From assembly GCF_030269925.1 (NCBI RefSeq), contig NC_085116.1, forward strand, positions 6,200,001 to 6,264,000: 64,000 bases of DNA. Reading direction: 5' to 3'. Shown in pieces: positions 33,743 through 45,673 of this stretch. Source of the stretch: Bombyx mori (Eukaryota > Arthropoda > Insecta > Lepidoptera > Bombycidae). The notes beneath the pieces were generated by a model that was given only the letters and a program-made list of their open reading frames with translations, was not told the origin of the DNA and did no database searches. Numbering within the stretch: position 1 is the first letter of the stretch; each line of letters begins with the position of its first letter. The position numbers and the translations under genes were made by a program.

Positions 33743-35362
33743 TAGCTATAAAACAATCAAACTTATATGTAAATTACAGTATAATTTAAATATATTCTTG
33801 GCGTTTGAAATAACGAAATACTAGCTCTCTAAAAAAATACTTTAAACTTTCAATTGGCATCGTTGCTGTATTGCAGAATATAAAAACGAATGTTGTTGCA
33901 GAGATATATTGAAAATTCAATGTCTTTGTTATTGCTTTATGTGCTATTTCTAGCGTATGGATCGTTTGTCTCGGTATATGATGAAAGATTTTACAGAGAA
34001 ATCTAAATACGACGATGCAAATTCTCGTATCTTCCACTTCTATATTAAAAAGATAGAATTTTTCAAACATTCAAATGATTTTACGACAAGTACTAATTAT
34101 TTTCTGAATAAATGAACAGCCATAATGTTTATTAAGTGTAGGGTTAATATAACGTGATTTTAGTTGGCTTTATTTAGCGCCAAGGAAAATTTTTAATATT
34201 TTCTGATAAAGAATTAGAACAGATATGACGCAAGGAGTCCTTTTTCACAAACACAAAACCTTGCAATAAATTACTTAAATCTTCTAGATGTCAGCTTCAT
34301 ATTTTATAATTTATGGTGAAGATTCAAATTACGCAAGATTTTGAGGCCTTTTTTTATCGTAATCTCAGTAGTTATAAATCATATTCAGTGAATTTTCTCG
34401 ATTTATCTTTGTAATTAATCCACAGCCGTTCATACCGTCTTTCGGTAATTTATTTTTGTGAAAGTTAACTTCAAATCGATAAACGTCTAAATAATTTGGG
34501 GTGAAATGCTATTTTCATTGTATTTTCAACTTAATGTAAATTATTTGGTGACTAAAATTACGGATATTAATTGCATTATTCGCTCACTTACATAAGTCTT
34601 AAATCTCTTTTACAGCTGTAGGTCGTAATCACATAAATCACAACGAGTAAGTGCCTATTTCTATGGATTCTGGTTTAACTGCTGGTACAGCGGTTCTATT
34701 TACATTATACAAAACAATTAAGACTTCGATCTCACGTCTGAATGTAGGAGACGACACGTTTTGATGTCTACGAGCTCTAATAGCCACTTAAAACCATCTA
34801 AGCAATAAAAAAAAAAAAAAAAAAAAAAAGGCGGACCGTGGCCTCGTTCACCTATCAATGTAAAAGAACAAACAAAATGGCTAAACCAACTTAACTGTGT
34901 GAATAGGATCTTCTAAAATTCATAATTTAAAAACCTGCACACACACACCCAAAACAAAAGACGATCAACCTATACATAAATTATATGCCAGCAATGTGCT
35001 GTACTCATAAAAATCTCTACCGAGTGACCTCGATGCATAAGTATATGCAGTCACCCCAGATCCATAATGAAAGATTAAATGATGACGACGTCATCACCGT
35101 CCTCGACACGACCTTATGTTCCATTGTGATCATTCGAAACAATGTACTTTTATTCAATAGCAGAAAAAAAATTGCTGTTTTTGTATTTACTATCATGTAG
35201 GTCAATTAGTGAAGATGAATATATGTATATCACGAACTGCTTCGAACTTATATTGTGCCGATAGCAAATTTAAAACTGTTCTTTCCACGTTACGTTCGTA
35301 AGCGACAAAAATCTCATTACCTATGAAAGAAAAATTGTTTAACTGCCTCGCTTACTTACTTT
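33743..35362. other. No recognised gene
   Basis: AT-rich intronic DNA, broken only by the SINE tail at 34755-34828. Confidence 0.5.
34755..34828 (+). mobile_element. Family-A SINE 3' end with long A-run
   Basis: GATGTCTACGAGCTCTAATA, CCACTTAAAACCATCTAAGC and then an A-run of more than 20 bases. Confidence 0.55.
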
Positions 35363-35607
35363 ACTGGTGGCAGGGTCTCTTGTGAGTCCGGTAGGTACCA
35401 CCACCCTGCCTACTTCTGCCGTGAAGCAGTAATGCGTTTCGGCTTGAAGGACGGGGCAGCCGTTGTAACTATACTTGAGACCTTAGAACTTATATCTCAA
35501 GGTGGGTGGCGCATTTAAGTCGTAGATGTCTATGCGCTCTAGTAACCACTTAACACCAGGTGGGCTGTGAGCTCGTCCACCCATCTAAGCAATAAAAAAT
35601 AAAAAAA
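35363..35607 (+). mobile_element. Family-A SINE body
   Basis: ACTGGTGGCAGGGTCTCTTG to CATCTAAGCAATAAAAAAT. Confidence 0.85.
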
Positions 35608-36506
35608 CTTTTGAACTTTTAAAGAATTGCTAAATGTTTGAACACCAAGCTTATTGTTACATCTTGATTTGAATATCTCACGGATCAAACAACACTTTAT
35701 ATAGATCCCCCCCGTGCATGTGTACTGTTACTGAACTTCTTCCTAAGCAGTTGGACCGATTTTCATGAAATTTTGGGTGTGTTCAAGTGGAAACGGTTTA
35801 GGTTCAAAGTTCGGTCGACTACGCTTCGTATTGTTACAAGTTATCAAAAAAATCGGTTGTCTGTAAAGTCGGTTTACTGACGATAGTCGAACGTGACAAC
35901 GTCATAAGAAGATACTGATGGAATGGTTTCATTTTTCAAAAGAAAATTTTAATTTTATTTGTTTGATAGATATTTTGTATGGACAATTGACACCACATTC
36001 ACTTTTCACTGAACTTCATACTTGACGAAAACATGTAAATGTATTATTGTATAGCTATATAGGATAGCTTTTTTTTCCGCTTCCGGTGACAGAATAATAA
36101 AGACGTGTACTCGTTTGCTCTTAAAATAATATTAAGTTTTACCTTAATACTCAAATATATCAAGTGTAAAAAGTCACAATTCAAGATAATAGAAGATACT
36201 TTATATAAAAATAAACAAGAAAGTTTGTGAACAGTGTTAATGTGCAACCTATTTATGAGAAATGAAAAAATAACCTCTTGAGATTATTATTTTTATATTT
36301 TATTTTGAGGGTATTTATTTTGATAAATACAGAGTGAAGTAAGTCACAGTTTAAGCCACAGACAATTCGACAATTTACATTCAAGCTAGGCAACTTTCAG
36401 AAACTATATCGATATAATCGGGGTTGCCAGATCTACTTTAAAATTATACCAGAATCATCTTAAAACGATCTACGAAAAATCGTAAAACAAAAATTTTCAC
36501 TGAAAA

Positions 36507-37253
36507 ATGGATAATCAAATGCAAATATTATTAGAAAAAATTCAAGAGCAAATGAAACAACAGACTATCGCTATAACAGAAGCTGTAACTAAAAATGTAG
36601 TGCAACAAATTGATGAACGATTTAAAATGATAGACGACGAAAACAAACAACTTAAAAATTCAGTCAAAGAACTTAAGGAGAAAATTAAAGGTCTGGAAAT
36701 GGCTAAAAAGAAAACTAACATACTACTCTTTGGAATAAAGGAAGACAAACAAGAAGGGTTAAGTTTGGTAAAATACATATCTGAAAAACTTAATTGTCAT
36801 CTAGGATTAAGCATACAAGAGCACGAAATTATGAATATCTATAGAATTGGAAAGATAAAAACTACGCCTCGACCTATTTTAATATCCCTTGTATCGTACT
36901 GGAGAAAAATGGAAATAATGAGGTCCAAAAATAAACTACCCCAGGGTATTTATGTGAAGGAAGATTATACTAAAGAAATATTAGAAGCACGCAAAACATT
37001 ACAACCAAAACTTGAAGAGGAACGAAGGAAGGGTAACATAGCATACTTAAAATTAGATAAACTAATAATCAAGAGCCAAACGGATGCTAATCGAGAAAAA
37101 AGGAAAAGAGACCCATCTTCTTCGCCCAATGTCAGCACACCACGAAAAGAAAATGAATTGTACGTAGCTCCGAAGAAAGTCAACACAACTAATGCGTACG
37201 AATACATGGCACGCGTAAAATCAAACTCATTAAGAGAGAAAACCAATGTATAG
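36507..37253 (+). CDS. LINE ORF1 protein (RNA-binding, L1 ORF1p-like)
   Basis: An intact 248-codon ORF, the only long clean ORF in the window. Residues 1-70 are rich in E, K, Q and hydrophobics with heptad spacing, predicting a coiled coil. About residues 68-140 contain KKTNILLFGI and NIYRIGK, resembling the RRM-like core of ORF1 proteins. Residues 148-195 hold IYVKEDYTKEI, a basic stretch, and GNIAYLKLDKLII, matching the typical C-terminal domain. The tail is basic (REKRKRDPSSS), suiting nucleic-acid binding. Such proteins coat LINE RNA and act as chaperones during retrotransposition. There is no frameshift or stop, unlike the neighbouring ORF2 remnant, so this part may be younger or was kept open by chance. 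Confidence 0.8.
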   Translation: MDNQMQILLEKIQEQMKQQTIAITEAVTKNVVQQIDERFKMIDDENKQLKNSVKELKEKIKGLEMAKKKTNILLFGIKEDKQEGLSLVKYISEKLNCHLGLSIQEHEIMNIYRIGKIKTTPRPILISLVSYWRKMEIMRSKNKLPQGIYVKEDYTKEILEARKTLQPKLEEERRKGNIAYLKLDKLIIKSQTDANREKRKRDPSSSPNVSTPRKENELYVAPKKVNTTNAYEYMARVKSNSLREKTNV

Positions 37254-37399
37254 CGATCACCATACACTCGAAACCGGAATAATAACAATCATTATAATAC
37301 AAACCTGCAAAAAACAACCAAGAAAAACATTCCCCCAAGCCGGCTGGTCCCCGTGGGGGAAAATGACCATAACCCTCCAGTAAGCAAAACAGTACCTCA

Positions 37400-37919
37400 A
37401 AAATCAATACAAATTGGAACATTTAATGTAAAATCGTTAGCATCCATAACAAGATACATAGAACTAGTATACCCACTAGAAAAATATTAGGCTTAGTTGA
37501 AGTTAGACGGATGGGCAGTGGCATCGAAGAGCATCAAGACTTTATATTCTGCTTTAAAGGAGAAGCACCTGGCATGCGTAAAGTAGGATTTTTAAATTTA
37601 GTAAGCTTCTTAGGCTTATCTTAAAGAGTTGCAATACCTCAACTGGAGTTCAACAGAATGGTAATATCAATCAATAAATCAAGTGTATGCACCAACTGAA
37701 AAGGATTCTAAAGAAAAATCGATAAAATTTTACGAATCACTACAAGAAGCGCAAGCGCAAGCTAGTGAAAATGTCCTGTTAGTGGGAAACTTCAATGCCA
37801 AGATAGGGATAGCTAAAACAAAAGAAGAAAATAATGGATGAAAAGAGCTAAGAACAAAAAAAATTGGATTAAGCTGGAGGAGGCCTATACCCAAATAGGG
37901 GTTCCTATCGAAGAAAAAG
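37400..37919 (+). pseudogene. LINE ORF2 remnant: endonuclease pieces joined to 3' end
   Basis: Endonuclease-like fragments are readable in shifting frames. These are IGTFNVKSLAS near 37410, LVEVRRMGSGIEEH near 37496, QVYAPTEKDS near 37681 and ENVLLVGNFNAKIG near 37768. The last is the conserved GDFN motif with Asp replaced by Asn. Stops and frameshifts (for example TAG at about 37487) break the frame. After about 37840 the sequence jumps to the extreme C-terminus (KLEEAYTQIGVPIEEKV, stop at about 37921), so the reverse transcriptase has been deleted. Confidence 0.7.
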
Positions 37920-38080
37920 TTTGATGTACGCAAATCAAATAAACAAAACTGAAAATAGATCAAAATGTAAAAATCATATTACGATATATATTAAGAATAT
38001 TTACATGTAATACTTAGGTGATGGGAAATAAAAGGCTTTATTATTATTATATTATTTATTATTATTATATAGGATAGCTT

Positions 38081-39126
38081 AGATTAGCTTAGCTTAGATT
38101 AGGATAGCTTAGATAGATAGGTATATAGGATAGCTATCCACGCGGATGCATCGCTCACTCAAGTAGGAGAGAGATAGATGTCGAACGCTGCCGAACGCGG
38201 AGGGCGAATGTGCGTCTTTGTCGCTCGTTGCGCGCTCTCGCTTGCACTTCAAGCCTTAAATGGAACGCCTCAATGAGTCATGTTTTCTCGTGCGTGCAGC
38301 CGGCTCCATCGAATTATAAGACGTCACGTCAAAAGTTGTACAGGACGTCTTCGAATAGTTTATTTTCATAATAAACGTTGTGTTTGTTAATATACATAAA
38401 CATTAATGACAGTACAATTCATTTGAGAAAACGTATTTATCGTTCAATTTAATACCTTTGAAACAGAACGAATGAAACTGCTGGTTGCATTTAATTGTTC
38501 CGTGAATCGACCGGCCGCTGCATTACGCCGTTGATATTAATATGACATACTTGCCGTATAAATAAACATGCAAATTTCTCAAAACACCAATACAGTCATA
38601 TGGCACGACGTGCCAAGTTGGCACCGGCACTGTTTCATTGACTTATTTTATTGCATAAGATTAGGACGGGTTAGATGAAACTTGTCGGTCGAGCCATAAA
38701 ACTGATTAGCGATGCATGTATGCACTAAAAAAAACAAAAACAAAATTAAGCCGTATGTATCTAAATGAAAACCAGTCTTTTGCCGCTAATGGCGAAGGAA
38801 AAGCTAAACTGTTATACCCTTATTACGACATACAACGAATTATTTCCTTAAAAAAACAGGTTGATTGTGCAATAGTCGGAAACATTGACCGCATTTCTGG
38901 AGTCATCGTACGAAGTGGATTGTAATTCGTGCTTTCCCCACCGATTTCATAATTGCCATTGTTTATCGGCGCGGGGGCCAAGGCCGTGTTTATCGCGCGA
39001 ACACAGCTCTGAACCCGTGTGAACTCGAATGGCGCAATCGATTTCGTAACGTATCACCAGCACGAATCTAGTTCGTTAGTTGATTACACCCGATTATTAG
39101 TCGATTATGTTTATATGCTGACTAGG
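38081..39126. other. Tandem GGATAGCTTA tract then CpG-rich unique DNA
   Basis: 38081-38136 repeats a GGATAGCTTAGAT-like unit. 38140-38340 is GC-richer with GAGAGAGA and GACGTCACGTC motifs. No gene seen. Confidence 0.4.
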
Positions 39127-39262
39127 GCTTGCAGATTGAGTTTTATAGGTAATAACGGATCTGGACGAGAGAAGCCGAGGATCGGGCACAGTGGCGAGCA
39201 ATTGGAGAGGCCTATTTCCAGCAGTGACCTGCTATAGGCTGATTATGATGATGATGATGATG
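39127..39262 (+). mobile_element. RTE-like LINE 3' end with (GAT)n tail
   Basis: It encodes EDRAQWRAIGEAYFQQ, then a stop where Trp is expected (TGG to TGA), PAIG and a stop, followed by ATGATGATGATGATGATGA. This is the typical last ORF2 codons plus microsatellite tail of a lepidopteran RTE-type LINE. Confidence 0.75.
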
Positions 39263-39433
39263 AAGGATATAAATAGAACGTCAATCACGCGATTATAATA
39301 TTAATCTCAATTAATATTAATTTCATCAATGATATAATATACGATTAAATTATTATATTACAAAAATAACAATTGTAAATTAACGTTTCATTATTACCAC
39401 AACAGTGATTGCGTAATGGATACAGAAGCTTGG

Positions 39434-39744
39434 AGTCATTACGGATCCTCCTGATCCATTAACGGTGCTTTTACGTACCTCAAGCGCCGGTCACCGTTCT
39501 CGCCGAACCCGTCGCTTGCGACGAAGGGCTCAGCGAGTAAATTAACCCATAGACACAGCCCACAGAATTTCTCGCCTCGTTTCTCAGATCTTCTCAGTGG
39601 GTCGCGTTTCCGATCCGGTGGTAGATTCTGCGAAGCACTGCTCTTGTTAGAGTCAGTCTTAGCATCGCCTCCAGGTTTAAACCCCGAGAGCTCACCTAGA
39701 CATTAGGGTTACGCTGACATAGTATCTCAAGTAGAAAAAAAAAG
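39434..39744 (+). mobile_element. Bm1-type SINE, near full length
   Basis: GTCATTACGGATCCTCCTGA, CCATTAACGGTGCTTTTACG, GTCGCTTGCGACGAAGGGC, TCAGTGGGTCGCGTTTCCGA to a 9-base A-run. Confidence 0.85.
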
Positions 39745-40449
39745 CGTTTTTCCGATCTATGGCCAGAGTCCGCTTTCCAACCTAAATTACTCCACTTTTC
39801 CGGTCTTCGGCATCCTTCTAGCAGAAGTTATTCTCCTCCATATTTTCGGCATATGCAAACTCCAATAGACTACAAAAAAAATCTATTAGCACAATATTCA
39901 AATGTCTATGTATGATGTCTTTCTTATTCGACTGGTAACCACGAAAATTGTAATGTTTTAAAATAGTCGGAAATATTTAATATAATGTTTGTAAAAAACA
40001 AAAATTTAAGCCGTAACATAGTTTTGACTATGTCTGCAAACCCCGAAAACCGAAGAGAATAATTAATAAAAAATCTATTCATACAATCACTAAGGCTATA
40101 AATCCATATTTTTCATTCTGTTATTTTGTATTTAAATACAAACCTAGCGTACAATAACCACTGTGTGTCAACATCGGATGGCCTTGTGGCCGCGGTCACG
40201 TTATTATATGAACCGAGTTTAAACGATGTATACATACCCTTGAAGTTCATAAATACACACAAAAAAAAACATAGAATAACTCGCCATATGTGATTATGAA
40301 TAGATCTTTAAATTTTTTTATAAATTAACAACATTAAGTATGTACAGTAGAAAGATACGGATCAAAATAGGTATTAAAAAATGTACGCCGAAATTATACG
40401 CCATAGATATTATGTTCAATTATCACATCAAATTACAAACGCCATCTCC

Positions 40450-40643
40450 GGAGGAAGGGCTTACCTAACCATTGGTAGCCTAAGGGACTATTCCAACTAC
40501 GCGCAGACCGGTAGGTGAGCTCACGGGCTCAACCTGTGAGCATTACCAAACCTGACCCTAGCAAGAGCAGTGTTTCGCTGAATCTATCACCGTATTAGAA
40601 TCGCGACCCTTTGAGAAGATCCGGCGAGAAAATCAGTGGATTC
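40450..40643 (-). mobile_element. Bm1-type SINE, diverged subfamily
   Basis: ACTACGCGCAGACCGGTAGG, GAGCTCACGGGCTCAACC, and GAAGATCCGGCGAGAAAATC. Confidence 0.7.
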
Positions 40644-40953
40644 ATGCAGGATATTTGAGTTGTTTGGACGCAAAAAACCGATCGCTACTCGCTAAGAGGC
40701 TGGGAGGAAGAATTCCAATATTAGTATTTTGTATTATTATTATTAGTAAAGCAGATCAGATCCGCACTATCCTCAATATCAACATCGACGAGCCGGTACA
40801 TGCCGCTAAAACTGGAAACCGATTGAAGAATATCGCATGGGAGAAGCCTTCAATAATCACTAAGTTCAATGGTAGAAAATTACCATATAACCGCATCCAG
40901 CGATTTTTTCCTCACACTTCTGCTTTTTCATATGTACCAAACGGTTAACAGGT

Positions 40954-41146
40954 CTTTTTTTTCCTTCCTATTCTAATAACCTCAAGAGATTATTTTAGAT
41001 TCACCGAACTAGTAGGTGAGCTCACGGGGATCAAACTTGACGACGTTGCTAACACGAACCTCAGCAAGAGCCGTGTTTCGCAGAATCTACCACCGGATCG
41101 GAAACGTAACCCACTGAGAAGATCCGGCGAGAAACTCAGTGGGCCT
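40954..41146 (-). mobile_element. Bm1-type SINE, partial
   Basis: Poly-T, CTTCCTATTCTAATAACCTC, GTGAGCTCACGGGGATCAAA, to GAAACTCAGTGGGCC. Confidence 0.8.
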
Positions 41147-41604
41147 TAATAGGCCACCATTATTATGTCCTTATATATAAACAAACGCAAATAAATTTAA
41201 TGACACAACAAAAGTTTTCAAAGCTACTGTTTACAGCAAAGGGAAAATTCAACGCACAATATAGGAGCATTTTAAACACGTACATGTTATATAGATATAA
41301 TCGTTCAACTCAACATCATTTATTTGTTTGCCATCAGCAGCGCGTGAAATAAGTCTCCGCTTAACCCACGTTGTGTTGCACAAGATCAATCATTCACAAA
41401 TTCGTGCGCAACTCGTACGAATTGTATTATTATTAGTTTTAATCCGAATTTTGTCGACGATTTTTATCAGTTTGCCTACAAATTTTTATTAACTAAGTTA
41501 AGAAACGAAATACTCAAATATATGGGTCATTTAACATTGAAAACGTTTGATCGATAATTTGTAGCTTACTAGTAAACAAAAAAATACTGAATACATTGGA
41601 TTTA

Positions 41605-41721
41605 GCGGTAGGCAGCGCCTTGGCTCTGCCCCTGGCATTGCTGAAGGCAATGGGCGACGGTAACCACTCACCATTAGGTGGGCCCTATGATAGTTTGCCT
41701 ACAAGGGCAATAAAAAAAAAT
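41605..41721 (+). mobile_element. Family-C LINE 3' end fragment
   Basis: Starts GCGGTAGGCAGCGCCTTGG and ends CTACAAGGGCAAT plus A-run. Confidence 0.8.
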
Positions 41722-42383
41722 CTATAATTGATAGGATAAATAAATAAAAATAGAAGTATACTTATTCAACTAGATCGAAAATAAAAAGTTAACAAAACGA
41801 TTTCGTATTGTGCTTGTGTTTGTTCGTATTCATTTTATTCGTTCGTTCTCGCTTTTGATCCGATTGAGTTTAAACTTTGTACACTTCAGGGAACGGTTTA
41901 TTTAAACAAGTAGATGTAAGTAGCGTGGCCGGAATTCACTATTATAGAACAAAATAATTTTATATATTAACATTAACCGGTTCTTCGATGCGTATTTAAT
42001 GGATTTAAGACCCGTCGGCTCTTTTTAGTGTTTTTTTTCAAGTGAAACTTCTTTAGAATCGTTGTGATTTCAAACTCGATGAAACGAAAAAATAAGTCTA
42101 TAGAGACACAAACACATAAATGTATAGGATTCAGCCGGCGAGAGAATGAGATAGAACACATTATACGTGAAGTTAAAATATCAATTCACAGAGGGCGCTA
42201 CCTCATACTATAAAAGATGATTTACAATTATTTCTATTTAGTTTGTTTTCAACAGATGTCGCTACACGTAAATTCAACAATTCCTGAATCGCGGTGACGA
42301 GATGTTACACAGTTGATAAACGTTCTCGTATTTCTCTTTCTTAATCATACTCAAAGATTATACACTTAATATATTTGAGAATC

Positions 42384-42493
42384 ATACTTACGTGGCGTAG
42401 GGGTAACGCGATCATGCTGGCAGTCCCTCCAGGGCGAGGCTGCTTCCATTGCACTGCACTCACTGCAGAGTGGTGTTGACCCTTGCGATTATA
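42384..42493 (+). pseudogene. U1 spliceosomal snRNA-like copy, probably a pseudogene
   Basis: The sequence starts ATACTTACGTGGCGTAG. It continues with GCGATCATGC, CCCTCCAGGG-GAGGCTG, CCATTGCACT and ends GTTGACCCTTGCGATT, the order and spacing of U1 snRNA stem-loops I and II. The 5' splice-site-pairing segment reads ACTTACGTG instead of the invariant ACTTACCTG. Past about 42493 the match to stem-loop III, the Sm site and stem-loop IV fades; only a loose AAATTTC around 42505-42511 is left. I see no convincing snRNA proximal sequence element upstream. A divergent expressed U1 variant cannot be excluded, since silkworm is known to carry U1 variants. Confidence 0.8.
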
Positions 42494-42547
42494 TTTATTT
42501 TCTATAAATTTCACTTCTACCGTGTGTGACAAGTATTTTCATTATTT

Positions 42548-43867
42548 TTTTCTGATTGCTTCGGATATATAAAAGAAAAAGTTGATTCTTCGTGCTAACT
42601 TGCACAAGTGAAAATCGAATATATGAACAATAAAACATTAATATCCGATTGTTTAATAAATCACTATTAAAATGAACAAAAGCCTGTTCTAGCTATTGTT
42701 TGAAATCAGTTTAAAGCTGAAATCATGAAATATTCAAAGGAATTTAAATCTGTTGTAAATAGGTTTTGACTTATCCTGTTATTGGCGAAACACCTCTCCA
42801 AAGAATACATCAGAAACGGCACTTTAATAGTCACGACCGCTACCCGGGGCCTAATAGCGCTGGAGCATCAGCCAAATTGCTTCTGAAATTATTCCACATA
42901 TCGCGAAACATAAGCAACGTATGCTGATTGTTTAGTTCATAATATGTATAAAGCCAACATGTCATTGAGTAAATGAACAAAGAAAACAAAGCGATCCCAT
43001 CTTATAGCAATTATAAGATATTATTATTAGCAATATAAGATATTAAGCAATTATAAGATATTAGCTGTGTTAAAATTGAGGTTATTTTATTGGAATGCTT
43101 ACTGGTGGTAGGATCTCTTGTGAGTCCGCACGGGTAGATACCATCACCCCGCCTGTTTCTGCCGTGAAACAGTAATGCGTTTCCGTTTGAAGGCTGGGGT
43201 AGCCGTTGTAACTATACTGAGACCTTAGAACTTATATCTCAAGGTGGGTGGCGCATTTACGTTATAGATGTCTATGGGCTCCAGTAACCACTTAACACCA
43301 GGTGGGCTGTGAGATCATCCACACATCTAAGCAATAAAAAAAATGTTAAGCTAGCCACAGGTATAACAATACTACTATCCTGCCTGTTCCCTGCCTTCTT
43401 CCAGATTCAAAGATTGGGACAACGGTAATATTATTGCAATGCAATCGAGACTCCCAGAAAAACCCAGGCAAATGCAGACATTCACGATGACGACGAGATA
43501 TTATCACCACCAGAAATAATCATATGAAAATTCATAAAGAATCTTTAATTGGACGCGATCTTGTCGGCACCCAGCTCGTCCGGTCGCAAGTCTCGCGGTT
43601 GAATTTTCTTTTCTATTTCTGCGAGTCGTGAAACGTCGTGTCTACTCACTTAATGGCATTTCAAATAAACGTTCCCGACATTGCATTTAAACAAGCACTT
43701 ATCCCTCGTATGAAACAACCACCATCATTAAAATCCATTTACGGTGCGATCGTGACTGAGTTGTGTCGCTGCGTTGTGCGCGGTCCCGTGTGCTTAGTGC
43801 GAGTTTTTTAACATTCTCGATAGCGTAAAAGTTAGCTCATATTTGTATGGAATGGGATCGCTTGCGT
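42548..43867. other. Unique DNA flanking the SINE at 43101-43344
   Basis: 43550-43860 has CpG-rich patches (TCGTCCGGTCGCAAGTCTCG, GTTGTGCGCGGTCCCGTGTG) before a Bm1. Promoter-like composition only. Confidence 0.3.
43101..43344 (+). mobile_element. Family-A SINE body
   Basis: ACTGGTGGTAGGATCTCTTG to CATCTAAGCAATAAAAAAAA. Confidence 0.85.
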
Positions 43868-44135
43868 ATGTACCGGTCATCGTTCTCGTCGAACCCGTCG
43901 CTTTCGACGAAGGGCTCGACGAGTAAATTAACCCTCAGACACAGCCCACTGAGTTTCTCGCCGGATCTTCTCAGTGGGTCGCATTTCCGATCCGATGGTA
44001 GATTCTGCGAAGCACGGCTCTTGCTAGGGTTCGTGTTAGCAACGTCATCAGGTTTGAGCCCCGTGAGCTCACCTACTAGTTAAGGCGACGCTGATGTAGC
44101 CTCACAAGGCTAACAGCTTAGGCAGAAAAAAAAAT
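43868..44135 (+). mobile_element. Bm1-type SINE
   Basis: GTACCGGTCATCGTTCTCGT, TTCGACGAAGGGCTCGACGA, CGCCGGATCTTCTCAGTGGG to an A-run at 44125-44133. The 78-codon ORF over it is not host coding. Confidence 0.85.
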
Positions 44136-44225
44136 TGCCACTTTTTGTTTCTTTTGAACGGTGTGGTGCCGAAGCCGTAGGAGCCCCGAAAGGCGCGAAC
44201 AGATTTCCTCGTATCGGCAACAAGT

Positions 44226-44257
44226 AGGTCGTGAGGCAGGTCGCGGCATGACCTCAC
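44226..44257. promoter_or_regulatory. GC-rich palindrome with receptor-like half-sites
   Basis: GTGAGG and CCTCAC bound an inverted AGGTCG / TGACCT pair (44238-44243, 44249-44254; 5-base spacer), with a further AGGTCG at 44226-44231. It lies in a GC-rich block (44160-44340) downstream of a Bm1. Function unknown. Confidence 0.3.
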
Positions 44258-45552
44258 GAGCGCGAACTGGGCCGTCTCCCTTACACAGCCTCCCGCCGCC
44301 CCTGTCCTAGTTTACGCATCCAGGGATATAACCCAAAATGGCTGCCCATGACACGGTCATGATTTATCCGTGTGTTCAATGTTTTTTTTTTTCCGCTTCA
44401 ACTGTCACGTTTGTGGCTTAACTAGATTTGCAAGCTTTTTTTTTATTCGAACAATCAAATCGTGTTAGCTACTGAATTTCCTTTGTTTTAATTTAAGAAC
44501 TCGATCGTGTTTCTATAGAAATAAGTGTTTTGTAAACAAAATGCATTAGTAATAATGTGAATTGTGGATTTTTTTTTACCTAAATGGGTAGACCAGCTCG
44601 TGTCTCTTGATGATAGGCAATTCCCAGAGTTCCCATAGCCACTCACACAAATACAATGTGAAAGATCGATTCATTTACAATTTTATCTAACCGAAACACA
44701 TGGCTAATAAGCTATTAAACTATCTCAATGATGGCTGATTGTAATTACACGCTTACTGTGACCTGAAACTCGAAATTTTTCCGTTTCCCTATTGCGGAGG
44801 TCACTGTGTCGTAACCATGACAACCGCTCCGGAACGTTCTATAATTGTAATACATTTTCGAACACCATGCCAACAATTACGGATTCCTAAAGCTATTGTT
44901 CATTTTTCAGATTTATTGTAACGAATTTAGGTAACCTGGTTTTTGGGAACGCACAGCGCTCGGGTCAATGGCTCTTGTACGAGTTTCAATGAGGACGAAC
45001 TTTACTACACATTGCTTATATTGGTTATTATTTTGGTAGGCTGTAATGAAGAAAGGCTGCAATGAAATGAAATCGCACACCCATTTTGATTGCGCGTTAG
45101 AGTCGTTTTTTTAATACTAACTTTAGATAAATAAGCTTAGAAACGTGCTGTCGGACTATTTTTCTTAGAACCGACTCATTGAAAACATTGCGAAGTTTGA
45201 AATCAACAGACGACTATACTCAAGATCACGATAATGATTTATTCTTGTCGCAGGAAATTGGACTGGTTTGCTGTTATTTCTAATTACGATTTAAGCTTGG
45301 CATCAATATAAAAACCCAAATGAACTCTCATACGCTACACCAAAATCCAACGACAATAACTTTTTTAATCCTTTTTATTTTATTCTTAACAACTTATAGG
45401 CGCTTCTTAATGGCCTCCATATCACGTCGTAATAGTGTTGCAAACAATTTTGCCAAGCTTGTAGGAAATAGTCTGCCGAAGTATTTTTAATATTGACCGG
45501 TTAATAATGAAAATACTTTCAATACTTTATCACTTTTTATTGCAGTTTTATA
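44258..45552. other. No recognised gene
   Basis: GC-rich to 44340, then AT-rich, with one decayed SINE scrap. Confidence 0.4.
44572..44660 (-). mobile_element. Decayed family-A SINE fragment
   Basis: Poly-T, CCTAAATGGGTAGACCAGCT and a weak CCATAGCCACT match. Confidence 0.35.
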
Positions 45553-45673
45553 TGTTTTTTTTTTGTTTTTTTTATTGCCTTGTTAGGCAGACGGGCATAC
45601 GGCCCACCTGATGGTGAGTGGTTACCGTCGCCCATGGACTTCAGCAATGCCAGGGGCAGAGCCAAGCCGCTGC
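45553..45673 (-). mobile_element. Family-C LINE 3' end fragment
   Basis: Poly-T at the left, then the reverse complement of the unit (GCCCACCTGATGGTGAGTGG, GGGGCAGAGCCAAGCCGC). Near consensus. Confidence 0.8.

Larger units (their letters stand above)
36071..38065 (+). mobile_element. Non-LTR retrotransposon, internally deleted, with intact ORF1
   Basis: A 15-bp direct repeat TATATAGGATAGCTT occurs at 36056-36070 and 38066-38080 and looks like a target-site duplication. Between them are about 436 bases of 5' leader, an intact ORF1 (36507-37253), and decayed remnants of an apurinic-type endonuclease (37400-37835). The sequence then joins directly to the far 3' end of ORF2 and a tail ending in ATT repeats. 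Most of ORF2 (reverse transcriptase) is missing. Caution: a third copy of the repeat's core occurs at about 38123-38136, so local tandem repetition may mimic part of the duplication. The exact LINE clade is not assigned. Confidence 0.8.

Noticed and set aside
43847..44083. 78-codon ORF on the plus strand
   Set aside because: It lies within a Bm1-type SINE. Similar frames appear at 16297-16668 and 61020-61235 for the same reason.
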